Both the position numbers and the translations under genes were made by a program. Shown here piece after piece: positions 14,549 to 22,072 of a DNA stretch of 25,268 nt. Every line of letters begins with the position of its first letter. The stretch's first letter is position 1. The DNA is from Dorea sp. CAG:317 (GTDB taxonomy: Bacteria > Bacillota > Clostridia > Lachnospirales > Lachnospiraceae). Location of the stretch: contig FR892655.1 in assembly GCA_000433535.1 (NCBI GenBank), positions 78,300 to 103,567 of the forward strand, given 5' to 3'. The notes below the pieces were generated by a model, which saw nothing but the letters and a program-made list of their open reading frames with translations, searched no databases and was not told where the DNA came from.

Positions 14549-15675
14549 CAGAAACAAAGAAATCGACTGCTCCTGTATTATCTGTTGGCGCAGATAGGGA
14601 ACAGCCGAATACAAAAAACCACAATGAAATTATAGCAAATGAAACACCACAAATCAATCTGCAAGCCGCACAAACCCCGGAGAAATCCGGGAGCGGCGGG
14701 CTTCAAACCGTTTCCATGACGGAACTGTATGATACTGTCTATCCGCCGAGAACGCCGGTTGTAGACGGATTCCTCTACGGCGGCACTTACCTTTTTGTAG
14801 GTGCGCCGAAAGTTGGAAAATCGTTCTTTATGGGACAGCTTGCCTATCATGTGGCAATGGGGCTTCCACTGTGGGATTATCCTGTCCGAAAGGGTACGGT
14901 GCTGTATCTTGCGTTGGAAGATGATTATGCAAGGCTTCAGCGGCGGCTCTCCTGTATGTTCGGTGTGGAATGTGCGGATAACCTGTACTTTGCGATACAG
15001 GCAAAGACCTTGAATGAGGGCTTAGACAGACAATTAGAGGAATTTCTGAAAGAGCATACGGATGCAAGGCTGATTATCATTGACACGCTCCAGAAAGTGC
15101 GTGAGGTCGGCGGGGACAGATACAGCTATTCCAGCGACTACGAGATTGTGACAAAGTTAAAGTCGTTCAGCGATAAATACGGTATCTGCCTTCTGGTGGT
15201 TCATCACACGCACAAGCTGGAATCCGAGGACAGCTTTGATATGATTTCCGGTACAAATGGGCTGCTTGGTGCGGCGGACGGGGCGTTTATCATGCACAAG
15301 AAAAAGTGCACTGACAATGAGGCGGTGCTGGATATTGTGGGGCGTGACCAGCCGGATCAGGAACTGACCATAGAGTTTGATCGGGAGCGCTGCATCTGGA
15401 AATTCAAAAAGGCAGAAACGGAACTGTGGAAACAGCCGCCGAATCCCCTGCTGGAAGCAATCAACAATTCTCTGACAGAAGATAAGCCGGAATGGGAGGG
15501 GACAGCAACAGAACTTGTGAGCCAGTTGCCGGATATGCAGATACAGGCAAACGTGCTTTCCAGAAAGCTGAATGTAGTCAATAGCCAGTTGTTTAATGAT
15601 TATGGAATTTTCTATGACAATAAGCGGGGGCATGAAAGGAAGATTATTCTGAAACGGCTTGAGCCGAGAGAGTAA
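14545..15675 (+). CDS. RepA-like AAA/RecA-fold helicase ATPase
   Basis: The 376-residue protein has Walker A GAPKVGKS (residues 86-93) after FLYGGTYLFV, a Walker B strand RLIIIDTLQKVR (about 175-186), and LLVVHHTHK, the arrangement of RepA/DnaB-like hexameric helicases such as RSF1010 RepA (AAA_25 group). The first 55 residues are low in structure; the C-terminus (about 300-376) is winged-helix-like. It probably loads or drives replication of the excised circle (inference). The start ATG overlaps the preceding stop. A cluster of CGACGC repeats follows immediately and is a candidate origin. Confidence 0.8.
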   Translation: MTETKKSTAPVLSVGADREQPNTKNHNEIIANETPQINLQAAQTPEKSGSGGLQTVSMTELYDTVYPPRTPVVDGFLYGGTYLFVGAPKVGKSFFMGQLAYHVAMGLPLWDYPVRKGTVLYLALEDDYARLQRRLSCMFGVECADNLYFAIQAKTLNEGLDRQLEEFLKEHTDARLIIIDTLQKVREVGGDRYSYSSDYEIVTKLKSFSDKYGICLLVVHHTHKLESEDSFDMISGTNGLLGAADGAFIMHKKKCTDNEAVLDIVGRDQPDQELTIEFDRERCIWKFKKAETELWKQPPNPLLEAINNSLTEDKPEWEGTATELVSQLPDMQIQANVLSRKLNVVNSQLFNDYGIFYDNKRGHERKIILKRLEPRE

Positions 15676-15677
15676 AA

Positions 15678-15760
15678 GCGACGATATGCGTCGGTTGCGA
15701 CGGTATTTTTTACAGCGGGCTGGTATAGAAAATATCGACGCTATCGACGCAAACCGACGC
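15678..15760. repeat. Iteron-like CGACGC cluster with inverted repeats, possible replication origin
   Basis: TATCGACGC occurs twice in tandem (15733-15741, 15742-15750), followed by AACCGACGC (15752-15760). The exact reverse complement GCGTCGGTT is at 15688-15696, and GCGACGGTATTTT (15698-15710) nearly mirrors AAAATATCGACGC (15729-15741). Position directly after a RepA-like gene suggests oriV or a single-strand origin (inference). Confidence 0.5.
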
Positions 15761-15774
15761 AGAAAGGATTTTTT

Positions 15775-16008
15775 ATGAAGAACGTGCAAATTTCTTATGA
15801 ATTGTTTGTATCGTTGCTCCGCTATCATCTGATGGAAGATGATGATTGTCTGAATGAAATCCGGCAGGGATTGGAGCAGAAATTGGATTCTCTGGTGCAC
15901 CATGAATTATATGCGAAATATAAGACTGCGCCCACACAGGAAGAACGGGAAAAAGCCAGACAGGAATATCTGGAAAAACGTGGAGTGCCGGATAGCTTCC
16001 GCTGGTAA
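15775..16008 (+). CDS. Small hypothetical protein of the mobile element
   Basis: A 77-residue acidic helical protein (QISYELFVSLLRYHLMEDDDCLNEIRQGLEQKLDSLVHHELYAKYKT, then TQEEREKARQEYLEKRGVP). I recognise no domain. A good RBS (AAAGGA, 7 bases before ATG) and codon use like the neighbours support it as real. It lies between the iteron-like cluster and the candidate oriT, so a replication or mobilization role is possible but unproven. Confidence 0.65.
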   Translation: MKNVQISYELFVSLLRYHLMEDDDCLNEIRQGLEQKLDSLVHHELYAKYKTAPTQEEREKARQEYLEKRGVPDSFRW

Positions 16009-16029
16009 TTTCTCTTTGATGATAACAGA

Positions 16030-16222
16030 CAGGAGCGTGTCACGCTCCTGTGGATAGCAGACAACGAGAAAGTCAGAAAGCGGCTGGAAGCCGCCGCGTC
16101 CGTAGGACGGAAAAGCCCTCGGCAGAGCGCAAAGGCAGCTTTTGATGGACGGAACGGCTGTCAAAAGTGCTTTTGCGTTACTTTCGGCGAAAGTAACAAA
16201 GCCTATGCGCCGTATCCGGCGC
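16030..16222. other. Candidate oriT: dense array of palindromes upstream of the relaxase
   Basis: The 245-base gap before the relaxase holds no gene but six inverted repeats. These are CAGGAGCGTG-T-CACGCTCCTG (16030-16050), GCGGCT/AGCCGC (16080-16094), CGTCC/GGACG (16097-16109), an imperfect 17-bp pair (16128-16145 with 16161-16177), GTTACTTTCG-G-CGAAAGTAAC (16177-16197) and GCGCCG/CGGCGC (16207-16222). MOBV relaxases usually act at an oriT just upstream of their own gene. The nick site was not identified. Confidence 0.6.
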
Positions 16223-16253
16223 TGATTACCCGAACAGGGAGAAAGGATATTGA

Positions 16254-17567
16254 TTGAAGCGAACAATCAGCTTTATGACAGGAAAAGGCTCTGTCAACCA
16301 TAACAGCAGAAAATTCCATGCAAAGAATACTGACCCGGAGAGAAGCTGCCTGAACGTGGAATACTGCAACGAAAATATTAAGGACGTATATCACGAATTG
16401 TTTGATGAAGCACTCGCCCAGTACAATGAGAAGCAGACTAGAAGTGACCGCCGGATTGATGATTATTATGAGAAAATCCGTTCCGGCAAGCAGGAAAAAC
16501 CATTCCATGAGATTATCCTGCAAATCGGGGATAAGGACAACATGGGAGCGAAAACGGAGAACGGACAGCTTGCGGTAAAGGTGTTGGATAAATATATGCA
16601 GGACTTTCAGCGGCGAAATCCTACGCTGAGGGTGTTCAGTGCCTATCTTCATATGGACGAAGCAACGCCCCACTTGCATATAGATTTTGTACCGTATACG
16701 ACAGGAAGCAAGCGGGGACTTGATACAAGAGTTTCTTTGAAACAGGCGTTATCTGCTCTCGGATTTAAAGGCGGCACAAGACGGGAAACGGAATTAAATC
16801 AGTGGGTGGCTTATGAGAAAGAACAGTTTGCCGCTGTCATGCTGGAACATGGGATTGAGTGGGAGAAGAAAGGCACACATGAAAAGCATTTATCTGTCTT
16901 GGATTTTGAGAAAAAGGAGCGAGCAAAGGAAGTTGCAGAACTGGAAGCGAAAAAAGCGGAATTGCAGGAAGAAAACGCTGCTTTTCAAGAAATCAACGAA
17001 GATTTGCATGAACAGTTGTTACAGGTTGATGATGAGATTCGTTCCTTACAGGAAGATTTACAGGAGTCCCGGCAGGAAGCAGAGAAAGCGCAGAAACAGG
17101 CGGACAAATACCAGAAGCGCATAAATGAACTTGCTCCTATGGTAAAGAACATGGAGAAGCTGGCGGCAGACTTTTCCGCAGATCCGGAGCAGACGCTTCC
17201 AGAAGCGGCGGTTATGGAATCAGCAAAGTCGTATCGGGAGAAGAAAGCAAAACCGCTGGTGAAGAAAATTGTACAAGTTATGCGCTCCGTTTATTCGGCG
17301 TATCTGGATATTTCAAATAAGTTTACAAAGCTGCAAGCGGCGTATAACAAGGAACGGAGAGGAAATGAACGGCTGACGAACAGGCTGGAAGAAGTCTTGG
17401 AAGAAAATCGGGAACTGCGGATAGTAGCAGCGGATTTTGGACGTGTAAAGGCGATGGTCGGCTCTGAACAGGTAAACGCTGTGATTAACAGAGCGAAGCA
17501 ACAGGAACAGATAGAAGTCGAGCAGAAACGGGCTGCAAGGAGAAAACACAATCGGGAAACACGGTAA
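16254..17567 (+). CDS. MOBV-family relaxase (Mob/Pre)
   Basis: The 437-residue protein carries the MOBV relaxase motif HMDEATPHLHIDFVP (residues 133-147, histidines 133, 140 and 142), with the N-terminal RTISFMTGKGSVNHNSRKF typical of this group in Firmicute IMEs. Relaxases nick oriT and pilot the strand through a conjugation channel. From about residue 218 onwards the protein is a long coiled coil (ELEAKKAELQEENAAFQ, then QEDLQESRQEAEKAQKQ), ending in a basic tail. The TTG start at 16254 is chosen for the AAAGGA 6 bases upstream and the fit to family N-termini. With no secretion genes present, transfer needs a helper element. Confidence 0.9.
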   Translation: MKRTISFMTGKGSVNHNSRKFHAKNTDPERSCLNVEYCNENIKDVYHELFDEALAQYNEKQTRSDRRIDDYYEKIRSGKQEKPFHEIILQIGDKDNMGAKTENGQLAVKVLDKYMQDFQRRNPTLRVFSAYLHMDEATPHLHIDFVPYTTGSKRGLDTRVSLKQALSALGFKGGTRRETELNQWVAYEKEQFAAVMLEHGIEWEKKGTHEKHLSVLDFEKKERAKEVAELEAKKAELQEENAAFQEINEDLHEQLLQVDDEIRSLQEDLQESRQEAEKAQKQADKYQKRINELAPMVKNMEKLAADFSADPEQTLPEAAVMESAKSYREKKAKPLVKKIVQVMRSVYSAYLDISNKFTKLQAAYNKERRGNERLTNRLEEVLEENRELRIVAADFGRVKAMVGSEQVNAVINRAKQQEQIEVEQKRAARRKHNRETR

Positions 17568-17591
17568 TGGCAGATATTCATAAAAACAAAG

Positions 17592-17622
17592 AGGGAGCGA
17601 GTAAAAAATCGCTCCCTTTTTC
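17592..17622 (+). terminator. Terminator after the relaxase
   Basis: A 9-bp stem AGGGAGCGA (17592-17600) and TCGCTCCCT (17609-17617), 8-base loop, then T run. Confidence 0.9.
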
Positions 17623-17681
17623 CATTATTATAATACCACAAAATTGCTCTAAAAACAAGTCTACCAATACCACAAGAGCGG

Positions 17682-17690
17682 TGTTATAAT
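17682..17690 (+). promoter_or_regulatory. Extended -10 promoter for the DUF6323/DUF6179 pair
   Basis: TGTTATAAT (17682-17690) is an extended -10 element. The matching -35 position (17662-17667, TACCAA) is poor. Confidence 0.5.
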
Positions 17691-17724
17691 CAGTTTCCAA
17701 TACGAAAATGGGGAGGAATTTTTT

Positions 17725-18258
17725 TTGAGCAAAGACTGGATGATTCTATTACAGGAACAAAATCAACTGAGCAGAGTTATCAAAACAAATGAATCGACTG
17801 AACAGTTTGGACTTTGCTTAACGGAACAAGACGCAAAATTGATTTTGGAGGAACGGAAAAATTCGTTGGCAGAGCAAAAGAGAATCGAGTTTGGGGAAGG
17901 CATTGCAACAAAAATTATCTATGAGTTTTGTGATTCTGATTATATTCATCAAAATAATTATGTAGACACAATCATTCGGTTGCAGGAAATATTTTATCTG
18001 TACAAGAATGAAATGCAAGATGAAATTACAGACGATGAACTTCTGCACTTAATGAAAGAACAGTTTGAAAATTTGTGCTTTGGAGATTTGGATTATTTGG
18101 AGAGTACCTGTCTTGCTAATTTTGCGGAAGCAATCCGAGCCGGATATAGTGGATATAAAGGTTCAGACGGTTATGGAGAGTATTCAAAATTTGATGATGT
18201 AAAGAGATGGGATTATGAATTGTATCTCGAAACTTTAAAGGAACTCTGTTGGAGGTAA
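17725..18258 (+). CDS. DUF6323-like hypothetical protein
   Basis: A 177-residue soluble protein without recognised catalytic motif. The blocks FGLCLTEQDAKLILEERKNSL, RIEFGEGIATKIIYEFCDSDYI and NNYVDTIIRLQEIFYLYKNE recall the DUF6323 family of Clostridia; this is from memory and unverified. The TTG start is supported by GGGAGGA 7 bases upstream. It overlaps the frame of the next gene's leader, whose SD lies inside its 3' end, so the two are co-translated. The pair has its own promoter and sits downstream of the relaxase terminator, the usual cargo position in an IME. Function unknown. Confidence 0.7.
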   Translation: MSKDWMILLQEQNQLSRVIKTNESTEQFGLCLTEQDAKLILEERKNSLAEQKRIEFGEGIATKIIYEFCDSDYIHQNNYVDTIIRLQEIFYLYKNEMQDEITDDELLHLMKEQFENLCFGDLDYLESTCLANFAEAIRAGYSGYKGSDGYGEYSKFDDVKRWDYELYLETLKELCWR

Positions 18259-18263
18259 GGCTA

Positions 18264-19097
18264 ATGGATTATGAAATGGAAGAATTGGTGCCGATTGTAG
18301 GAAAATTAGCAGAAAAGTATACAGCGAATGAAAGCACATCTATAACTTATGAAAAAGCGGAACAGTTAATGGGAGCTATCCTGTATTGTATTCACGAATT
18401 AAAAGAAATTAACGGTAATTTACTGGCTTTGAATGAAAAAATACCAGCACAAAAAGCGTATGAAATAGGTGCAGCATATGTTAAAGAAAAGACAGAAAAA
18501 GCACTAAATTTGTATAATAGGATTATGCCGGGATTTTACCACTATGAAAGTCAATGCTTGTATGACACCTTTGCTAAAGGTATACCAGAATTTTTCAAGT
18601 GGTATGATATTCAATTTGAACCGCAAAACACAATTTTAACTCTTGATTATCCGGTGCTAAAAGATATTTCAAGATATACGGGGATAGATAAGATTTTTGT
18701 ATTTATTAAGTGTATCGGTTTAGAACAGAAATTTTTGAAATCGTTTCCTGCGGGTTATGTCACAAATATATTGTTTAAGATCGATAGAAACTGGAAAGAG
18801 TCAATGGATAATATATGTGAAACAGTTTTTACCTATGTTATAGGACATATTTTGACGGGGAAATCTTTGGTGGAATCAGAATTAGAGCAAACGGATTATT
18901 TATATATGCAGGAGCTTTTTATACAAGTAGATTTGGAAGATATAAAGAAACGCTTGGAATCTGCGCTTGAAATTTTTATAAAGAACTATTATGAAGATGA
19001 CAGAGAACTTTTGGATTATCTTTCAAGTGCTATTGGCGGTATTGCAGTCCGTTTGAAAAATGCTGCCGATAATAAAGTGCTTGATAGTATGATTTGA
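18264..19097 (+). CDS. DUF6179-like hypothetical protein
   Basis: A 277-residue, largely helical soluble protein; I recall it as DUF6179-like, partner of DUF6323 proteins, but cannot confirm. Blocks that can be seen include EKAEQLMGAILYCIHEL, YHYESQCLYDTFAKGIPEFFKWYDIQFEPQNTILTLDYP and an IDKIFVFIKCIGLEQKFLKSFP stretch. No nuclease, protease or nucleotide-binding motif is evident. ATG 18264 is chosen for the GGAGGT (18251-18256) 7 bases upstream rather than the in-frame ATG at 18249. It is AT-richer than the mobilization genes, like the defence genes further right. A two-gene defence, toxin-antitoxin or fitness cargo is possible. Confidence 0.65.
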   Translation: MDYEMEELVPIVGKLAEKYTANESTSITYEKAEQLMGAILYCIHELKEINGNLLALNEKIPAQKAYEIGAAYVKEKTEKALNLYNRIMPGFYHYESQCLYDTFAKGIPEFFKWYDIQFEPQNTILTLDYPVLKDISRYTGIDKIFVFIKCIGLEQKFLKSFPAGYVTNILFKIDRNWKESMDNICETVFTYVIGHILTGKSLVESELEQTDYLYMQELFIQVDLEDIKKRLESALEIFIKNYYEDDRELLDYLSSAIGGIAVRLKNAADNKVLDSMI

Positions 19098-19105
19098 CAG
19101 TGACC

Positions 19106-19217
19106 GTTACGCAATAGCTGCTTTGAAATTGGCTTTTTGCAAAAGTTTTAAAGTTGCAAATTAAGATATGAGATATTTTATGCCTGTATACCCGAAAATA
19201 GGCTTCTATTGCGTAAC
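19106..19217. repeat. 12-bp perfect inverted repeats enclosing 88 bp
   Basis: GTTACGCAATAG (19106-19117) and CTATTGCGTAAC (19206-19217) are exact reverse complements. The AT-rich 88 bp between them have no gene. This could be a miniature element end-pair or an old insertion scar; no flanking duplication was evident. Confidence 0.5.
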
Positions 19218-19231
19218 ATTTCAAAAATAGG

Positions 19232-19259
19232 TTGTCAATCTGCGAGGATTTGCTATAAT
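19232..19259 (+). promoter_or_regulatory. Promoter reading into the first 133-bp repeat
   Basis: TTGTCA (19232-19237), 16-bp spacer, TATAAT (19254-19259). Transcription would start near 19266, exactly where the repeat begins. The rest of 19098-19644 has no convincing gene. Confidence 0.5.
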
Positions 19260-19266
19260 AAAGACG

Positions 19267-19399
19267 TGGCAACATTTTGGCAACAGAAAATCAGCAAGCC
19301 AGAATAATTGATGTAATCGAAGTAAAAAGCGGCGTGTATTTGTATAAAGCTTAAACAAATATAGTTAATAACGACAAAGGACACGCCGAGTTTGAGTAA
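19267..19399 (+). repeat. 133-bp direct repeat, copy A (candidate attachment site)
   Basis: This block matches 25009-25141 at 117 of 133 positions without a gap. It starts with paired GGCAAC boxes (period 11) as at the left end beside guaA and finishes GAGTTTGAGTAA. It divides the IME from the defence module. A short open frame inside (GNILATENQQARIIDVIEVKSG...) has no start codon with an RBS. Confidence 0.85.
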
Positions 19400-19424
19400 T
19401 TGAAAATTTTACACAGATTATTTT

Positions 19425-19462
19425 ATATGGCAGGTGGTCCAGGGGATTACCTGCTATATTTT
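19425..19462 (+). terminator. Hairpin after repeat copy A
   Basis: An 11-bp stem ATATGGCAGGT (19425-19435) and ACCTGCTATAT (19449-19459) with one G-T pair, 13-base loop, then TTT. It would end a transcript of about 200 nt started at the 19232-19259 promoter. Confidence 0.5.
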
Positions 19463-19561
19463 CAATAGCTCTTTTTACTTTCTGCTATATGAGATTGCGT
19501 TGCCATAATTTTTCTTTATTGAAGTGTATTATAGTATAGGAAACAAGGAAAATCAAAAAAA

Positions 19562-19573
19562 GAACATTTGTTC
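19562..19573. promoter_or_regulatory. LexA-box-like palindrome GAAC-N4-GTTC
   Basis: GAACATTTGTTC fits the Gram-positive SOS box GAACNNNNGTTC and is extended by A and T on the two sides. It lies 10 bp upstream of the -35 of the restriction-modification promoter. Binding by LexA is inferred only from the match. Confidence 0.45.
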
Positions 19574-19583
19574 TAAAAAAGTG

Positions 19584-19612
19584 TTGATAGTAGAATAAAT
19601 ATAGAGTATAAT
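19584..19612 (+). promoter_or_regulatory. Sigma-A promoter for the restriction-modification operon
   Basis: TTGATA (19584-19589), 17-bp spacer, TATAAT (19607-19612), about 33 bases before the methyltransferase ATG. Confidence 0.75.
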
Positions 19613-19644
19613 TAAATACATAGATGGATATGGGGTGAGATAAA

Positions 19645-21132
19645 ATGTTGGAAAAAATTATTGAACTCACGAATTTATATATAGATAATATGCCAAAGAA
19701 AGAGAGAAAAAAATATGGGCAGTTTTTTACAAGTATGGAAACTGCAAAGTTTATGGCAAATTTGTATGACGCTCCGATCAATAAGCAGAGTGTAACGGTT
19801 TTGGATGCAGGGGCGGGTTCTGGTATATTATCATGTGCTTTTATCGAATGGGCAGAGCAGTTTGACACAGTAAAAGAAATAGAATTGACTTGTTACGAGA
19901 ATGATGATAATGTTTTGGGGCTTCTAAAGGCTAATTTAGAGTATTGCAAAACTCATTCGAGTAAAATAATTAAGTATAACATTCAGAAAGAGAATTATAT
20001 TACAAGTCAATATTTAGATTTTAACTATATGATAGGCGGAAATCCTAATCCGATGAAATATGATTACGTAATTGGGAATCCGCCTTATATGAAAATACCG
20101 AAAGATGCGCCGGAAGCGACAGCTATGCCGGAAGTTTGTTATGGTGCGCCGAATATGTACTTTATTTTTGCGGCTATGGGACTTTTTAATTTAAAAGATG
20201 ATGGGGAAATGGTTTATATTATTCCTCGCTCATGGACATCAGGAGCATATTTCAAACGATTTAGACAGTATTTTCTGACAGAAGGAAAATTGGAACATAT
20301 TCATTTATTTGTAAGTCGGAATAAAGTTTTTGATAAAGAAGATGTGTTGCAGGAAACTATTATTATAAAAGTTCGGAAAACGCATATAAATCCGCCACAA
20401 GTAAAAATTACGTCATCTAAGTCAAACAAAGATTTTGATGAATTAACTTTCTTGACCGTACCATATAATCTTGCTGTTTCTGGCGAGGATTACTATGTAT
20501 ATTTGGTAACAGATGATGAGGAAGTTAAAGTATTAAAACGGCTGCATAAGTTTAATCAGACATTACCTGAAATTGGTGTGAAAATGAAAACAGGCTTAAC
20601 TGTAGATTTCAGAAACCGAGATATTCTTCGTGATGAGGAAGAGGAAGGTGCAATCCCGCTATTTTATTCGCAGCACATAAAACAAGGTAAAGTGCAGTTC
20701 CCTATTCAGAAGGAGCATGAATATGTGGTGACAGATCAGCGTGGGCTTATGCAGGATAATAAGAATTATTTGTTTGTAAAGAGATTTACGGCAAAGGAAG
20801 AACCACGAAGATTACAATGTGGGATTTATTTGGCAAAGAATTATCCACAGTATACGAAAATTAGTACGCAGAATAAAATCAATTTTATTGACGGACTTTT
20901 GGGTGAAATGTCGGAGTGCTTGGTATATGGTCTGTATGTGCTTTTTAATTCTACATTATATGATGAGTATTATCGGATTTTAAATGGCTCAACACAGGTG
21001 AACTCTACAGAAGTAAATTCGATGCCTGTGCCAGATATGGAGAGCATACAGGAAATGGGAAGGAAGTTGATGAAATCAAAAGATTTGTCGGAAAGAAACT
21101 GTGATTTGATTTTGGAGGGATACTGTGGGTAA
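19645..21132 (+). CDS. Type II DNA adenine methyltransferase, BsuBI/PstI-like
   Basis: The 495-residue protein has the N6-adenine methylase motifs: GQFFTS (25-30), motif I LDAGAGSG (53-60) for AdoMet binding, and catalytic motif IV NPPY (145-148). Order and length match the gamma-class M.BsuBI/M.PstI group, with a large C-terminal target-recognition region. The partner endonuclease identifies the pair as BsuBI/PstI-like, whose known members recognise CTGCAG; specificity here is inferred. CTGCAG sites are present nearby (for example 4342, 6081, 7208, 21620), so methylation would be needed for self-protection. GGGGTGAG precedes the ATG. The stop overlaps the endonuclease GTG by 8 bases. Confidence 0.88.
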   Translation: MLEKIIELTNLYIDNMPKKERKKYGQFFTSMETAKFMANLYDAPINKQSVTVLDAGAGSGILSCAFIEWAEQFDTVKEIELTCYENDDNVLGLLKANLEYCKTHSSKIIKYNIQKENYITSQYLDFNYMIGGNPNPMKYDYVIGNPPYMKIPKDAPEATAMPEVCYGAPNMYFIFAAMGLFNLKDDGEMVYIIPRSWTSGAYFKRFRQYFLTEGKLEHIHLFVSRNKVFDKEDVLQETIIIKVRKTHINPPQVKITSSKSNKDFDELTFLTVPYNLAVSGEDYYVYLVTDDEEVKVLKRLHKFNQTLPEIGVKMKTGLTVDFRNRDILRDEEEEGAIPLFYSQHIKQGKVQFPIQKEHEYVVTDQRGLMQDNKNYLFVKRFTAKEEPRRLQCGIYLAKNYPQYTKISTQNKINFIDGLLGEMSECLVYGLYVLFNSTLYDEYYRILNGSTQVNSTEVNSMPVPDMESIQEMGRKLMKSKDLSERNCDLILEGYCG

Positions 21133-22042
21133 AGTTGAAGAAGCACGAGAATTTTTGAAGATGGTGGGTATGCCAAAAGCGCAGCAGGCGGATATATGTT
21201 GTTATGTACTGTTGGCAATGGCAGATATGAAACCGGATATGTCATGGAAAGAAGCAAGTAACGGGTGGATTCGCATTCATGACATCATTCAGTTTTCTAA
21301 TACCTTTTATGGGACTACTTATGCAGAGAATAGTCGGGAAACATTTCGTAAGCAGGCGTTACATAGATTCCGTACCGCTGCTTTGGTAGAGGATAATGGA
21401 AAGGCAACGAATAGCCCGAACTATAGATACCGCCTTACGGAAGAAACGCTGAAAATGTTGAAAACATTGCAATCTGTAGAATGGCAGAAATCGTTGAATC
21501 GTTTCCTTATGTACCATGATAAGCTGATTGATATTTATGCCTCTAAAAAGAAAATGACGATGATGCCAGTGAAGATTAATGGGGCGGATTTTAAATTTTC
21601 AGCAGGAAAACACAATGAACTGCAGAAAGCAATTATTGAAGAATTTGCACCGAGATTCGCACCAAATTCGGAATGTCTGTATGTAGGCGATACTACAGAG
21701 AAAGATTTGGTAAAGAATGTTGATAAGCTAATGGAGTTGGGCTTTGAAATTACTCTACATGATAAGATGCCGGATGTTGTTCTGTATCGGGCAGACAAGA
21801 ACTGGATTTATTTTGTGGAATCGGTCACTTCTGTAGGGCCGATGGACCCGAAACGGATTCTTGAGATCACAGAAATGACAAAGGGTGTTACGGCAGGGAA
21901 AATTTTTGTTACTGCTTTTCTGGATTTCAAGACGTATAAGAAATTTTCGGAAGCATTGGCATGGGAAACGGAAGTATGGATTGCTGAAATGCCGGAGCAT
22001 ATGATACATTTAAATGGGGATAAATTTTTAGGTCCGAGGTAA
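21125..22042 (+). CDS. Type II restriction endonuclease, BsuBI/PstI family
   Basis: The 305-residue product matches the BsuBI_PstI endonuclease family. The N-terminal part (about 1-115) is a winged-helix-like domain. The nuclease domain shows LYVGDTTEKDL (185-195), KMPDVVLYRADKNWIYFVESVTSVGPMDP (214-242), and the C-terminal ending AWETEVWIAEMPEHMIHLNGDKFLGPR that is nearly invariant in this family. Asp217 and Glu232 in PDVVL and FVES are likely metal ligands of the PD-(D/E)xK-type site. The GTG start at 21125 follows GGAGGG closely and overlaps the methylase stop, so the enzyme is made only with its methylase, a usual safety layout. Confidence 0.9.
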   Translation: MGKVEEAREFLKMVGMPKAQQADICCYVLLAMADMKPDMSWKEASNGWIRIHDIIQFSNTFYGTTYAENSRETFRKQALHRFRTAALVEDNGKATNSPNYRYRLTEETLKMLKTLQSVEWQKSLNRFLMYHDKLIDIYASKKKMTMMPVKINGADFKFSAGKHNELQKAIIEEFAPRFAPNSECLYVGDTTEKDLVKNVDKLMELGFEITLHDKMPDVVLYRADKNWIYFVESVTSVGPMDPKRILEITEMTKGVTAGKIFVTAFLDFKTYKKFSEALAWETEVWIAEMPEHMIHLNGDKFLGPR

Positions 22043-22072
22043 GTAGGGGAATTATTTACAAGAGGTACTGTT

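Larger units (their letters stand above)
12016..19399 (+). mobile_element. Integrative and mobilizable element inserted at guaA 3' end
   Basis: The segment carries a repressor, excisionase-like gene, tyrosine integrase, MobC-like protein, RepA-like ATPase, candidate oriT and MOBV relaxase, but no type IV secretion components, so it fits an IME rather than a full conjugative element. Base use in the int-to-relaxase part is visibly more GC-rich than the flanking genes. The left border is the guaA stop; the right border is put at the first 133-bp repeat (19267-19399), which has the same paired GGCAAC boxes as the left end. Exact core sites are not proven. Confidence 0.7.

Noticed and set aside
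15678..15760. CRISPR array
   Set aside because: The repeated units are 9-10 bp, tandem without spacers, and no cas gene is nearby.
15157..15903. Open frame of 248 codons on the minus strand over the RepA-like gene
   Set aside because: It runs over the RepA-like gene, the iteron-like patch and the next small gene on the other strand, with no start signal or domain.
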